A stretch of DNA of 36,487 bases from Oscillospiraceae bacterium (GCA_017398685.1 JAFQFH010000030.1:1-36487), one strand, 5' to 3'. Shown: positions 15,701-24,105, counted from the stretch's first letter. Program-made: numbers and translations. Notes: generated by a model from the sequence alone, not told the origin.

Positions 15701-16766
15701 TCTCGGCGGGGATGGGCATTTTCGGGTCAACGAAGGTATTGAAGGTGGAGATTATATTGCCGCCGGAGAAGATGACTGCGCCTATCTCAGTCATGCGGTC
15801 GTTCATGGCGTTAAGGCCCGTGGTCTCAATGTCAAAGGCCACAAACTCCGTATCCAGAGGCAGCACACTTTTGCCCATGACGGCCCGGTTTCCGTCCATG
15901 TCGTTGGCATAGTAGGCCTCAAGGCCGTAGATAATCTTGACGCCGTGCTTTTTTCCCGCCTTCCACATGGGTGGAAAGGCCTGAGCTACGCCGTGGTCGG
16001 TGACGGCGACGGCAGGCATGCCCCAGTAGGCAGCCCGCTTTACCACTTCCGCCGGGTCGGTGAGCGCGTCAAGGGCGGAAAAACGGGTGTGCAGATGCAG
16101 CTCCACACGCTTTTCCTCAGCGTCGTCTGTGCGTATTTTCTTTTTGGTTTTGACGATATTTTTAGGGTCCAGGACCATGTCATCGTCAAACTTGTTGTAG
16201 CTTATATCACCCTGAACAAGAAGATGGTCGCCCTGGGAGATTTTGCTGATGACAGATTTATCGTCATCGGGTCTGAAATAGCGGGAGACACGGACAGAGT
16301 TTGTCCTGTCCGTAATATCAAAGCTCAGCACCGCAGCACCGCTTTTCTGGATAGTGCGGCTTGAAACGGCTATAACGTCACCCTCCACGGTGACGCGGCC
16401 CGACTCCAAGTTAAGCTCGCTCATAGGAGAGGGCTTTTTCTTTATGCTTCTGCCGAAAAGCACATCTCCCCCGCTGCTGCCTGTGGGCGCGGAGGTACTG
16501 CTTTCGCTGGCCACTACCGGGTTTATGCGGGGATAGTCGGGGATGAGGACAACGGTTTTCAGGCTGTAGATATCCCGCAGGGTGTCGGAGAGCTTGCTCA
16601 CTTCCGCAGGTGAAGGCATGGCGGCAAACCATGCAGCAATGCTCATGGTCTGCTCTGCCAATATTATTTTTACCTCGGTCACATATGCTTTTTCCAGTCC
16701 TCCCGCGAAGTCCCCGAAGGGGGCGCAGTCAGGAAAGATGGTGAGAAAGGGCGTATGCTGGCTCAT
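12768..16766 (-). CDS. polC: DNA polymerase III alpha subunit, PolC type
   Basis: This 1332-residue protein is the replicative polymerase of low-GC Gram-positives. In order it shows an N-terminal domain, an OB-fold (about 124-205), a PHP domain beginning VELHLHTR (221-228), and a proofreading DEDDh exonuclease inserted in the PHP domain (DIETTG 312-317, HNAHFDVGF 392-400). The polymerase core follows, with a zinc-binding module (cysteines 795, 798, 820 and 823) and catalytic aspartates in PDIDLNF (D850, D852). It is about 100 residues shorter than Bacillus PolC (about 1437), mainly at the N-terminus. The ATG overlaps the ispG stop by four bases. It is the last gene of the pyrH-to-polC operon, the usual place for polC after ispG in Clostridia. 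Confidence 0.97.
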   Translation of the reverse strand: MSQHTPFLTIFPDCAPFGDFAGGLEKAYVTEVKIILAEQTMSIAAWFAAMPSPAEVSKLSDTLRDIYSLKTVVLIPDYPRINPVVASESSTSAPTGSSGGDVLFGRSIKKKPSPMSELNLESGRVTVEGDVIAVSSRTIQKSGAAVLSFDITDRTNSVRVSRYFRPDDDKSVISKISQGDHLLVQGDISYNKFDDDMVLDPKNIVKTKKKIRTDDAEEKRVELHLHTRFSALDALTDPAEVVKRAAYWGMPAVAVTDHGVAQAFPPMWKAGKKHGVKIIYGLEAYYANDMDGNRAVMGKSVLPLDTEFVAFDIETTGLNAMNDRMTEIGAVIFSGGNIISTFNTFVDPKMPIPAEITKLTGIRGSDVQGAPDEKEAMQMFIDYIGERPLIAHNAHFDVGFMTAAANRNGLKFEPVFLDTLALSQALLPELKRFKLDIVSNHLQLPQFNHHRASDDAMVVARIMEKFIPMLQRQGAKTVNDIENIYHSLRRTEHAKTYHMVLLVKNRKGLKNLYEMISQSYLKYFHRSPIIPKSLLIQHREGIIVGSACGMGELYGAVMDGKDKRTLEKIASFYDYLEIQPICNNAFLVENGRVKDEKVLQDYNRTILELGRKLGKPVVAASDVHFMDAEDEQYRKILQAAKKFSDADRDCPIFFRTTDEMLKEFEYLGKETAYEVVVTNTRAIADQVEEIELLPKELFPPKIENSAQLLTDLVYGKMHRIYGENPPAIVKDRVDVELKTILDHNYDVIYMSAQKLVENSLANGYLVGSRGSVGSSLVAYMSGITEVNSLPPHYVCPECCHSEFITDGSFGCGADMPEKNCPQCGAAMNRDGFDIPFETFLGFPGNEKTPDIDLNFSGEYQAKAHKYTETLFGSDHVFRAGTIGTLAEKTAFGYVKKYLEEHGVKATKAEENRLSQGLVGIKRTTGQHPGGLVVIPQDMDVTDFCPVQHPADDPNSDIITTHFEYHCMEDNLLKLDELGHDDPTMIRMLEDMTGEDAKLISFSDPETMSIFTSPAALGLPDDDPIIGKTGSIGVPEFGTPFTRQMLTDTQPSRFSTLVRLSGFSHGTDVWAGNIRDLVVNKIADVNETVSCRDDIMLYLISVGMQPSLAFKVMEDVRKGKVKRSGRFPGEAEEQMRSFKVPDWYIESCRKIAYLFPKAHAVAYVMMAFRIAWFKVHRPLAFYSAYFYRRSQKGGFDATLMCGGTDDVRRKINDMKKRDLTANEEDLLVTLEAVYEFNMRGFEFADIDLYQSDATKFLIVGDKQLRPPFVSVPGLGETAAQELGRVKDSGQTFISAEELSAACPKVSQSHIEALRELGALGDMPESNQLNLFEM

Positions 16767-17830
16767 TTATTCTCTCCGTCGTTTTCTATAAGCTCCATCA
16801 GTGCGTCGCAGAGCTGATCGTAGGGGTATGTACCCAGAACTTCGCCTTTTTTGAAGAGGATGCCCTTATTTTTGCCGCCGGCTATGCCGTAGTCGGCCTC
16901 TCTGGCCTCGCCGGGGCCGTTTACGACACAGCCCATGACGGCAACGGTGATGTCCTTATCCATATTGCGCACCTTCTCCTCCACCTGAGAGGCAAGGGAG
17001 ATAAGGTCTATCTCGGTTCTGCCGCAGGTGGGGCAGGACACGAATTTCACGCCGCCCGAGCGGACTCCCGCCGCCTTCATGATGGCGATACCGGCGGAAA
17101 CTTCGCGGACGGGGTCGGCAGTCAGAGAGACACGGATGGTGTTGCCGATACCCTCGCTTAAGAGAGTGCCAATACCAACGGCTGACTGGATGGTACCGTT
17201 CCACTCAGTACCGGTTTCGGTTACACCAAGGTGGAGAGGGTATTTGAAATGCTCGCTGGCAAGGCGGTAGGCCGCAATGGTGAGAGGCACGGAGGAGGCC
17301 TTCATGGAAATGCAGATATCCTCAAAGTCGTACTTTTCCAGAAGTGCCACATGGCTCTGAGCGCTCTCCAGCATGGCCTCCGGACAGGGATGGCCGTACT
17401 TTTCCAGAAGCCCCTTTTCAAGGCTGCCGGCATTGACGCCGATGCGGATGGGAATACCTCTTTTTTTGCAGGCTTCCGCCACGGCCTTTACGTTTTCTTC
17501 CGCACCGATGTTGCCGGGGTTGATGCGGATTTTGTCTATGCCCCGCTCGGCAACAGCCAGAGCCAGACGGTAGTCAAAATGGATATCGGCAACGATGGGC
17601 ATATCAACCCGCTCCTTGATGGCGGAGATAGCTTCGGCTGCCGCCATGTCGGGGATGGCAAGGCGCACAATGTCACAGCCTGCGGCCCGCATGGCCTTTA
17701 TCTGGGAAACAGTGGCTTCCACATCCCAGGTCTTTGTATTGCACATGGACTGGACGGATACGGGAGCGTCACCGCCCACATACACTCCGCCCACGTTTAT
17801 TTTTCTTGTCAAATTTCTCTTATCTTTCAT
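16763..17830 (-). CDS. ispG: 4-hydroxy-3-methylbut-2-enyl diphosphate synthase (flavodoxin/ferredoxin)
   Basis: This 355-residue IspG/GcpE is the penultimate enzyme of the MEP isoprenoid pathway. It converts MEcPP to HMBPP with a [4Fe-4S] cluster. The TIM-barrel half opens with RKINVGGVYVGGDAPVSVQSMCNT. The cluster half has CPTCGRTEIDL and GCVVNGPGEA, giving the three cluster cysteines. It overlaps polC downstream and rseP upstream by four bases each, so the three are tightly coupled. The dxr gene of the same pathway is two genes upstream. The length matches the bacterial short form. Confidence 0.97.
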   Translation of the reverse strand: MKDKRNLTRKINVGGVYVGGDAPVSVQSMCNTKTWDVEATVSQIKAMRAAGCDIVRLAIPDMAAAEAISAIKERVDMPIVADIHFDYRLALAVAERGIDKIRINPGNIGAEENVKAVAEACKKRGIPIRIGVNAGSLEKGLLEKYGHPCPEAMLESAQSHVALLEKYDFEDICISMKASSVPLTIAAYRLASEHFKYPLHLGVTETGTEWNGTIQSAVGIGTLLSEGIGNTIRVSLTADPVREVSAGIAIMKAAGVRSGGVKFVSCPTCGRTEIDLISLASQVEEKVRNMDKDITVAVMGCVVNGPGEAREADYGIAGGKNKGILFKKGEVLGTYPYDQLCDALMELIENDGENK

Positions 17831-18885
17831 TTTACCACTATCCTGACTATATCGTTGAACATTATAAGGGCCATCAGCGCCAGCAGCAGTATCATGCCGG
17901 CAGCGTGCACATAGCCCTCGTACTTGGGGTCAAGGCGTTTTCTCGTTATGGCTTCAATGAGCCATGTGACTATGAGGAAAAAGACTCTGCCGCCGTCCAG
18001 TGCGGGGATGGGCAGCATATTCATGATTGCAAGGTTTACGGCGATAAAGGCACCAAGGTAGACAATGTCGAGAATTGCATCCCATGTACTGGCAGCCTGC
18101 GCGCCGGTTTCGGCCATCAGGTCAACAATACCCACGGGGCCTGCCATATCCTCCATCTTCACCTGACCACCCACCAACTGCTCAAGGCCCATCCAGACCC
18201 AGCGGCCAAATTCCATGGTGGCGTTCCATGAGTGGGCAATGGTATTTTTAAGGTTGGCCTCCTCCACGCCGAACTGGAAGCCGTAGTACTTTCTGTCCTC
18301 GCCTTCATACTCAAGAAGCTTCAGCTCAAGGCCTTCCAGCTTCACCTTGTGACCGTCGCGCTTTACAACAACGTCATAGACCCCGTCGCCCTGGGAGAGG
18401 AATTCACTGACGTCGCTGTTCTGGTATATGCGTTTGCCGTCAATGCTCCATATTCTGTCACCCACCTGAAAGGCTTCCTCACTTTCATAGGGGCAGCCCT
18501 CCATAAAGCCGGAGATAACGGGGGCGTAGAAGCCGCTGGCATTGGAGTAGACCAAAAGCACAAGGAGAAAGCCCAGCACAAAGTTCATGAAAGATCCCGC
18601 CACAAGAATTATGGCCTTTTTCCAGACCTTCTGGCTGGTGAAAGCCTTGGGATCGTCCACAGCCTCATCCTCGCCCAGCATGGCGCAGTAGCCGCCGATG
18701 GGTACAGCTCTGAGGGCGTAGAGAGTCTCTCCCTTTTGTTTTTTGAAGATGGCAGGGCCCATGCCGATGGCAAACTCCTCCACCTTTACACCGCAGAGCT
18801 TGGCGGTGACAAAGTGGCCGAACTCATGCACGGCAATGAGCACGCCGAAGAGCAAGATTGCAAGCAGAACATACAGTATAGTCAT
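17827..18885 (-). CDS. rseP: Site-2 intramembrane zinc metalloprotease (RseP family)
   Basis: This 352-residue S2P-family protease cleaves membrane-embedded substrates such as anti-sigma factors or leftover signal peptides. The zinc motif HEFGH is at 20-24 in the first span. The third ligand lies in NMLPIPALDGGR (289-300). A single PDZ domain (about 110-190) lies between, with VGDRIWSIDGKRI clearly visible. Further spans follow the LDG motif. The Gram-positive orthologue is also called RasP/YluC. It lies in the standard order dxr-rseP-ispG. A short hairpin separates it from dxr. Confidence 0.95.
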   Translation of the reverse strand: MTILYVLLAILLFGVLIAVHEFGHFVTAKLCGVKVEEFAIGMGPAIFKKQKGETLYALRAVPIGGYCAMLGEDEAVDDPKAFTSQKVWKKAIILVAGSFMNFVLGFLLVLLVYSNASGFYAPVISGFMEGCPYESEEAFQVGDRIWSIDGKRIYQNSDVSEFLSQGDGVYDVVVKRDGHKVKLEGLELKLLEYEGEDRKYYGFQFGVEEANLKNTIAHSWNATMEFGRWVWMGLEQLVGGQVKMEDMAGPVGIVDLMAETGAQAASTWDAILDIVYLGAFIAVNLAIMNMLPIPALDGGRVFFLIVTWLIEAITRKRLDPKYEGYVHAAGMILLLALMALIMFNDIVRIVVK

Positions 18886-18911
18886 ATAAACTCAGTCTCC
18901 ATTGGGTCAAA

Positions 18912-18931
18912 AGCCCCGGCGAACCGGGGCT
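18912..18931 (-). other. GC hairpin between dxr and rseP
   Basis: An 8-bp all-paired stem (18912-18919 with 18924-18931) has a TTCG loop on the minus strand and is followed by TTTTG. The T-run is short, so partial attenuation or RNA stabilisation is more likely than full termination in the middle of the operon. Confidence 0.5.
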
Positions 18932-18939
18932 GGGGTGAT

Positions 18940-20088
18940 TTACTTTGCGTAGCTTTCTCTTACGTAGCGGCGGGCGGCCTCGTCAGCGGCAATGATGGTG
19001 TCAAGGTCTGCGCCCTGAATAACGCCCACATGCTCCACAGCTCCCGCTGCCGCCTCATAAATGCGGTTATAGCCAAGCTGGTTTTTAAGGAACATATGTA
19101 CCGCCACCTCGTTTGCCGCGCTCATGACGCAGGGGGCTGTGCCGCCGGTGCGGGCACAGTCGATAGCCAGCTTCAGGCAGGGCAGCTTTTTGTAGTCGGG
19201 GGCTTCAAATGTCATATCCTTCATAGAGAAAAAGTCCAGTCTTTCAAACATGGAGGGCTTTCTCTCAGGATATGTAAGGGCAAGCTGGATGGGCAGGCCC
19301 ATGTCCGGCACGCCCAGCTGGGCGATGACTGTGCCGTCTATCAGCTCTACCATAGAGTGTATGATGCTCTGGGGGTGGATTACCACCTGAATATCATCCG
19401 GAGTGACACCAAAAAGATGCATGGCCTCAATGAACTCTAGCCCCTTGTTCATCATGGTGGCGCTGTCCACGGAGATTTTCGCGCCCATGCTCCAGTTGGG
19501 ATGGGCAACAGCCTGCTGGGGCGTAACATCCTCAAGCTCGGCTACGGGTCTTCCGCGGAAGGGGCCGCCGGAGCCTGTGAGGAGAATACGGCGCAGCTCG
19601 CCCTTTTCCCGGCCCATAAGGCACTGGAAAATAGCGGAGTGCTCGGAGTCCACGGGGATTATCTCCGCGCCCTTTTCCTCGGCTCTTTTCATGACTATCT
19701 CACCGGCGCAGACCAGGGTTTCCTTATTGGCGAGAGCAATGCGCTTTTTCTCATCAATGGCGGCAAGGGTAGGGCGAAGCCCAACCGCGCCGGAGACGGC
19801 TGTTACCACGCAGTCAGTCCCGTCCATGGTGGCGGCCTCGATAAGACCCTCCATGCCGGAGCCTACCTTCACATCAAGGTCGGCAATATTGGTTTTGAAC
19901 TGAGCTGCCGCCTTCTCGTCGTAGACTGCCACGAACTTTGGCTTAAGACGGCGCACCTGCTCTTCCAGCATATCTATGCGGCTGTTGGCGGTAAGGGCGG
20001 CAACAGGCATGCCTATATGCTCCGCCACAGCGATGGTCTGGCGGCCAATGGAGCCGGTGCAGCCGAGAATGGATATGGATTTTACCAT
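18940..20088 (-). CDS. dxr: 1-deoxy-D-xylulose 5-phosphate reductoisomerase
   Basis: This 382-residue DXR catalyses the first committed step of the MEP pathway, converting DXP to MEP with NADPH. The N-terminal Rossmann motif is ILGCTGSIGRQT (about 7-18). The metal and substrate sites show IPVDSEHSAIFQCL and TGSGGPFRG, and SVDSATMMNKGLEFIEA is the signature central block. Length is typical. It lies 34 bases downstream of uppS. In most Bacillota cdsA sits between these two, and here there is no room for it. rseP and ispG follow in the same transcript. Confidence 0.97.
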   Translation of the reverse strand: MVKSISILGCTGSIGRQTIAVAEHIGMPVAALTANSRIDMLEEQVRRLKPKFVAVYDEKAAAQFKTNIADLDVKVGSGMEGLIEAATMDGTDCVVTAVSGAVGLRPTLAAIDEKKRIALANKETLVCAGEIVMKRAEEKGAEIIPVDSEHSAIFQCLMGREKGELRRILLTGSGGPFRGRPVAELEDVTPQQAVAHPNWSMGAKISVDSATMMNKGLEFIEAMHLFGVTPDDIQVVIHPQSIIHSMVELIDGTVIAQLGVPDMGLPIQLALTYPERKPSMFERLDFFSMKDMTFEAPDYKKLPCLKLAIDCARTGGTAPCVMSAANEVAVHMFLKNQLGYNRIYEAAAGAVEHVGVIQGADLDTIIAADEAARRYVRESYAK

Positions 20089-20122
20089 AAGTTCACCTCA
20101 TGTAATCCTATTTTATGTATTA

Positions 20123-20863
20123 TCAGGGGTTTTTCACCTTGCCGTAGCGTCTGTCACGGCTTTGAAATTCAGCGATGGCCTTGTCAAGCTCTGCCGTTGA
20201 AAAGTCCGGCCAGAGCACATCGGTATAGTAAAACTCGCTGTAGGCGCACTGCCACAAAAGGAAGTTTGAAAGGCGCTTTTCCCCGCCGGGGCGGATGAGA
20301 AGATCCGGGTCGGGAATACCGGCAGAGTAGAGGTAGGAGGCAAAGCCCGCCTCGTCAAGCCCCGGCTGCACTTTACCGGCGGCAAGATCGGCAGCATAGC
20401 GCTCAGCCGCCTTGACTATCTCGGCGCGGCCGCCGTAGTTGAGGCAGATGTTGGCCTGAAAGCCCTCATAGCGCTGGGATATCTCATTGGTGTGGGCTAC
20501 CATTTCCTTCAGCTCGTCGCTGAGCTCATCCACATCGCCCAGCACCTTCATCTTTATCTTGTCCTTTTCCATGGTGTCGATAGCTTCCTGAAGATAGTTC
20601 TTCAAAAGCTTCATTATGGTTTTGACCTCTTCGGGAGGGCGCTTCCAGTTCTCGGTGGAAAAGGCGTAGACCGTGAGATACTCAACGCCGATATTCTTGC
20701 AGTAGGTTGCGATCTTGCGGAAGGTCTCCGCGCCTACGGCGTGACCGGCGGTACGGGGCAGGCCCCGCTTTTTGGCCCAGCGGCCGTTGCCGTCAAGTAT
20801 GATTGCAATATGACGGGGGAGGCCGGATCTCTCCTGCTCCCCCGCCTTAATGGTGTTGGCCAT
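20123..20863 (-). CDS. uppS: Isoprenyl transferase (undecaprenyl diphosphate synthase)
   Basis: This 246-residue cis-prenyltransferase makes undecaprenyl diphosphate, the lipid carrier for cell-wall synthesis, from FPP and IPP. The catalytic aspartate D24 is in IAIILDGNGRWAKKRG. Other blocks are LTVYAFSTENWKRP, LNYGGRAEIVKA and the C-terminal DLLIRPGGEKRLSNFLLWQ followed by AYSEFYYTD. A GGAGT ribosome-binding site lies before the ATG, 10 bases after the frr stop. It links this operon's isoprenoid genes with peptidoglycan precursor export. Confidence 0.96.
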   Translation of the reverse strand: MANTIKAGEQERSGLPRHIAIILDGNGRWAKKRGLPRTAGHAVGAETFRKIATYCKNIGVEYLTVYAFSTENWKRPPEEVKTIMKLLKNYLQEAIDTMEKDKIKMKVLGDVDELSDELKEMVAHTNEISQRYEGFQANICLNYGGRAEIVKAAERYAADLAAGKVQPGLDEAGFASYLYSAGIPDPDLLIRPGGEKRLSNFLLWQCAYSEFYYTDVLWPDFSTAELDKAIAEFQSRDRRYGKVKNP

Positions 20864-20873
20864 TATTTACTCC

Positions 20874-21425
20874 TTATATCTCGATAAGCTCTTTTTCCTT
20901 CTTCTCGGAGATCTTGTCGATTTCCTTGATGAAGTCATCAGTGAGCTTCTGGATATCCTTCTCGGCGATCTTGTAATCGTCCTCGGTGATCTCAGAGGAC
21001 TTCTGCTGCTTCTTGAACTTGTCAATAGCGTCGCGGCGGATGTTGCGGATGGCGACCTTGGCCTCCTCGCCGTACTTCTTGGTCTGCTTTACCAGATCGC
21101 GGCGGCGTTCCTCAGTGAGAGGTGGGAACACAAGGCGGATCATTCTGCCGTCGTTCTGGGGATTGATGCCCAAGTCGGAGGCCAGAATGGCCTTCTCAAT
21201 GCCCTTGAGTACGGATGCGTCCCAGGGCTGGATAAGGAGAGAACGGGGATCGGGAGTGGCAATGGAGGCCACCTGATTTATGGGTGTGGGAGAACCGTAG
21301 TAATCCACCTGCACCTGATCAAGAACGGATGCATTGGCGCGGCCTGCGCGGATGGTTGCCAGCTGAGAAGAAAGATTCTCGCAGGTTCTTTTCATTTTGT
21401 GTTCAAATTCTTTGTAGTCAGACAT
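20874..21425 (-). CDS. frr: Ribosome recycling factor
   Basis: This 183-residue RRF acts with EF-G to split post-termination ribosomes. The family pattern is complete: an N-terminal helix with [22 protein letters not shown], the [15 protein letters not shown] beta domain, and helices containing [18 protein letters not shown] and NIRRDA. GGAGG lies before the ATG. It follows pyrH by about 70 bases, the universal pyrH-frr order, and precedes uppS. Confidence 0.97.
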   Translation of the reverse strand: MSDYKEFEHKMKRTCENLSSQLATIRAGRANASVLDQVQVDYYGSPTPINQVASIATPDPRSLLIQPWDASVLKGIEKAILASDLGINPQNDGRMIRLVFPPLTEERRRDLVKQTKKYGEEAKVAIRNIRRDAIDKFKKQQKSSEITEDDYKIAEKDIQKLTDDFIKEIDKISEKKEKELIEI

Positions 21426-21495
21426 GGTTTTACCTCCGTTTTATTATTTCATACTGTTTTTGATTTTCTGTGAACTTTTCCTGAAATAATTATTA

Positions 21496-22206
21496 TTATT
21501 TCACGGTGGTGCCTATCTTCTCACCACTGAGGACACGGCCCATGTTTGTGGGCTCTGCCAGAGCAAAGACCACAACGGGGATATTATTGTCCATGGCAAG
21601 GCTTGTGGCAGTGCTGTCCATAACGGCGAGGCGGCGAAGGAGCACTTCGCTGTAGCTTATCTCGTCAAACTTGACGGCATTGGGGTCCTTATCCGGGTCG
21701 GCGGAATACACGCCGTCCACGTTCTTTGCAAGAAGCAGGGCATCAGCGTGCACCTCAGCGGCTCTGAGGGCTGCGGTGGTATCGGTGGAGAAGAAGGGCA
21801 TGCCGGTGCCGCAGGCGAAAAGGACCACCTTGCCCGCCTTCATGTACTCAATGGCGCGGCCGGTATCATAACGCTCGCCCACGCCCTGAATGTCAACTGC
21901 GGTCATGACCTTGGCATCTGCGCCCAGCTGCTTGAAAACGTCAGCCACGGCAAGGCAGTTCATGGCGGTGGCCAGCATACCCATACGGTCTGCGCTGACA
22001 CGCTCCACCTTGCCTGCGCCGTCCTTGACGCCGCGCCAGAAGTTGCCGCCGCCGATGACGATACCGACTTCAACGCCCATTTTGGTGCAGTCCATCACGG
22101 CCTGACACACACGGCTGACAAAGTCAAAGTCAAAGCCTGTCTTCTTCTCAGCGGCAAGAGCCTCACCACTAATTTTTATAACTACGCGCTTATACACTGC
22201 ATTCAT
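21496..22206 (-). CDS. pyrH: UMP kinase
   Basis: This 236-residue bacterial hexameric uridylate kinase converts UMP to UDP. It shows the amino-acid-kinase start RVVIKISGEALA, IVIGGGNFWRG, DRMGMLATAMN and the C-terminal VDGVYSADPDKDP block. It is the first housekeeping gene after a DMT-type permease gene. The rpsB-tsf pair that usually precedes pyrH is absent here. An AT-rich palindrome (21482-21503) overlaps its stop region; there is no T-run, so the transcript probably continues into frr. Confidence 0.97.
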   Translation of the reverse strand: MNAVYKRVVIKISGEALAAEKKTGFDFDFVSRVCQAVMDCTKMGVEVGIVIGGGNFWRGVKDGAGKVERVSADRMGMLATAMNCLAVADVFKQLGADAKVMTAVDIQGVGERYDTGRAIEYMKAGKVVLFACGTGMPFFSTDTTAALRAAEVHADALLLAKNVDGVYSADPDKDPNAVKFDEISYSEVLLRRLAVMDSTATSLAMDNNIPVVVFALAEPTNMGRVLSGEKIGTTVK

Positions 22207-22222
22207 GTTTTACTCTCCGTTC

Positions 22223-23134
22223 TTATATATCAAGTATACCCATTATGACGATGCCGATAATTACAAGCAGGATGCAAAGATAGTGCTTGCGGGAAAGCTT
22301 CTCCTTGAGGAAGATGCGGCTCCACAGAACGGATGCCACACAGTAGGAGGAGATGATGGGGGCAGCAAAGGCCACATGCTCAGAGTCAGCAAGAGCGTAT
22401 ATGTAGAAGAACTGACCGATAGTCTCAAAAATTGCGCCGGTGTACTTGGGGGCTTCCATCTTGGGAATGAGCTTCTGCTTTTTGATGCCCAGTACGTAGA
22501 TGGCGCAGATTATACCCACGATAAGGAAGGTAAGCTCATAAGCAACGTTTGCGCTGTCCTCATCCAGTATCTCAAGAACGCGGCTGTCGGCAAAGGTTCC
22601 CAGTGCGTCCAGCAGGCAGTAGATAACGGGGATGATGATGGCGATCCAGCTTTTTGCATAGTGGTGGTTGGAGGCATCCTGACGGGCACGGCGCAGTTCC
22701 TCGTCCTCGCGGGACTCAACAACGCCAAGGGCCACAACGCCGATACACACAAGAGCCACAGCGACAAAGGCCATGGGGGGAAGCTCTGCACTGACGCCCA
22801 TGGTGGCAAAGGTGAGGATAGCAACGATAGCGCCGGAGCTGTTGCAGATGGGAGAGGATATAGAAAGCTCGATATATCTCAGTCCCAGATAGCCCATTGC
22901 CATGGATGCAATGTACAAAAGGGAAACGGGCAGGTATGTGATGATAATGGAAGCATTTATCTCAACGCCGCCTACAAAAATTTCATAGCAGGCGTGGATA
23001 CCCATGACCACACCGACGGCAGTGACCATTTTCAGGTGACTGTACTTATCGGACGCGTCCTGACAGCCTATCTTGGAGAAAAGGTCAGAACCACTCCAGC
23101 ACAAAAGTGCGATTACCGCAAACCAAAACCACAT
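22223..23134 (-). CDS. DMT-superfamily (EamA-like) permease
   Basis: This 303-residue membrane protein has about ten hydrophobic spans in two repeats, as in the drug/metabolite transporter superfamily. It begins WFWFAVIALLCWSGSDLFSK and ends the second repeat with FLKEKLSRKHYLCILLVIIGIVIMG, the usual EamA ending. A charged loop (SREDEELRRARQDASN) separates the two halves. It is the first gene behind a good promoter and ends 16 bases before pyrH, so it leads the housekeeping operon. The substrate is unknown. GGAG lies 13 bases before the chosen ATG, a long spacing; an in-frame GTG sits five codons upstream. Confidence 0.85.
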   Translation of the reverse strand: MWFWFAVIALLCWSGSDLFSKIGCQDASDKYSHLKMVTAVGVVMGIHACYEIFVGGVEINASIIITYLPVSLLYIASMAMGYLGLRYIELSISSPICNSSGAIVAILTFATMGVSAELPPMAFVAVALVCIGVVALGVVESREDEELRRARQDASNHHYAKSWIAIIIPVIYCLLDALGTFADSRVLEILDEDSANVAYELTFLIVGIICAIYVLGIKKQKLIPKMEAPKYTGAIFETIGQFFYIYALADSEHVAFAAPIISSYCVASVLWSRIFLKEKLSRKHYLCILLVIIGIVIMGILDI

Positions 23135-23174
23135 GGGGGGACTTTCACTCCTTTATGTTTATATCCATCATTGA

Positions 23175-23203
23175 ATTTTACCACAGCATACCTTTTTTGA
23201 CAA
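23175..23203 (-). promoter_or_regulatory. Promoter of the DMT-pyrH-...-polC operon
   Basis: On the minus strand TTGTCA (23198-23203), a 17-bp spacer and TAAAAT (23175-23180) form a good vegetative promoter about 40 bases before the DMT permease start. No other promoter of this quality was noticed inside the operon gaps. Confidence 0.75.
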
Positions 23204-23230
23204 TTCCCAATTATGCGCGCTGATAGATTA

Positions 23231-23288
23231 AATTTGTCATCCGCCGCTCTTCAAGCTGACAAATTACTCCCGCCGCCCCTGATATAAT
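23231..23288 (+). promoter_or_regulatory. Sporulation-type promoter of spoIIGA-sigE
   Basis: A consensus TATAAT lies at 23283-23288. The best -35 match, CTGACA (23256-23261), is 21 bp upstream, too far for a normal promoter but like the wide spacing of the Bacillus spoIIG promoter. A perfect 9-bp inverted repeat (23231-23239 with 23257-23265) contains TGACAAA in both orientations, one base off the Spo0A box TGNCGAA, and overlaps that -35. This suggests Spo0A-activated transcription. Confidence 0.5.
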
Positions 23289-23294
23289 CCGGAT

Positions 23295-24092
23295 ATGGAA
23301 ACCATTTACATAGACAGTCTCTTTCTTCTCAATCTGGTGATAGACTATTTTTTGTGCCTTGTGTCGGCAAGGGTCTGCGGTGTGGTGCTGAGACGCTGGC
23401 GATATGCGCTGGCAGCTCTCATAGGCGCTTTGTACGCAGTAGGTATATACCTGCCCGGGCTTGGGTGGCTGGGGCTTCCTGCCGCGAAGCTTTGTCTCTG
23501 GCTTATTATGGCGCTGGCAGCCTATGGTGGAGAAGAGCGTATGCTTCGCTGTGGGGTGGTATTTGCAGCCGTGTCGGCAGCCTTCGGTGGCTTTATATGG
23601 GCTTTGCAGCTGGCAGGAGGCCGCCCCGCTTTTGATATGCGCACGCTTCTTTTGTCCTTCACTCTTTGCTACGCTACGCTGCGGCTTATCTTCGGCGGCA
23701 AGGCAAGGCTTGCCGAGGAGAAGCGTATCAAGGTGGAGCTTTGGTTGGGAGGGCGCACAGCCGAGTTCATGGCCCTTGTGGACACGGGAAATCAGCTTAC
23801 AGACCCTGTTTCCGGCAAGGCGGTGATGGTAGTCTCCCCGCAGGCAGTGGAGCCGCTTTTTCCCCACCATACAGAGCTTCTGGAGCTGGAGGGGGTTGAG
23901 ATGCTTCAAAGTGCCGATGCCGTTGACGGGCTCAGGGGCAGGTTCCGGCTTATCCCCTATTCCAGTGTGGGCGGCAGTGGGCTTCTCTGCGCTTTTCATC
24001 CGGATAAAGCCAGATGCGGAGAAAGAGAGCTTGAGATAATGGCGGCAATATCCAAAAACGCCGCAGGAGACGGATTTCAGGCCATTATTTGA
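23295..24092 (+). CDS. spoIIGA: Sigma-E processing aspartic peptidase SpoIIGA
   Basis: This 265-residue membrane protease is needed in the mother cell to cut the pro-sequence from sigma-E. About five N-terminal membrane spans (1-130) are followed by a cytoplasmic aspartic protease domain with the catalytic motif [11 protein letters not shown] (D163). The start [16 protein letters not shown] is typical. It is followed 13 bases later by its substrate gene, the universal spoIIGA-sigE arrangement. No good ribosome-binding site is seen. The TATAAT lies so close that transcription may start at or near the ATG, so translation initiation here is unusual. The frame cannot begin later without losing the first span. 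Confidence 0.93.
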   Translation: METIYIDSLFLLNLVIDYFLCLVSARVCGVVLRRWRYALAALIGALYAVGIYLPGLGWLGLPAAKLCLWLIMALAAYGGEERMLRCGVVFAAVSAAFGGFIWALQLAGGRPAFDMRTLLLSFTLCYATLRLIFGGKARLAEEKRIKVELWLGGRTAEFMALVDTGNQLTDPVSGKAVMVVSPQAVEPLFPHHTELLELEGVEMLQSADAVDGLRGRFRLIPYSSVGGSGLLCAFHPDKARCGERELEIMAAISKNAAGDGFQAII

Positions 24093-24105
24093 GAAAGGAC
24101 CGACC

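Noticed and set aside
12750-16364. Several long plus-strand open frames across the polC region
   Set aside because: All are antisense to a complete PolC with intact catalytic motifs; their His/Gly/Val-rich translations are typical of reverse-strand artefacts.
18232-19440. A 402-codon open frame on the plus strand
   Set aside because: It lies antisense to rseP and dxr, whose motifs are unambiguous, and its translation shows no recognisable domain; GC-rich third positions produce such shadows.
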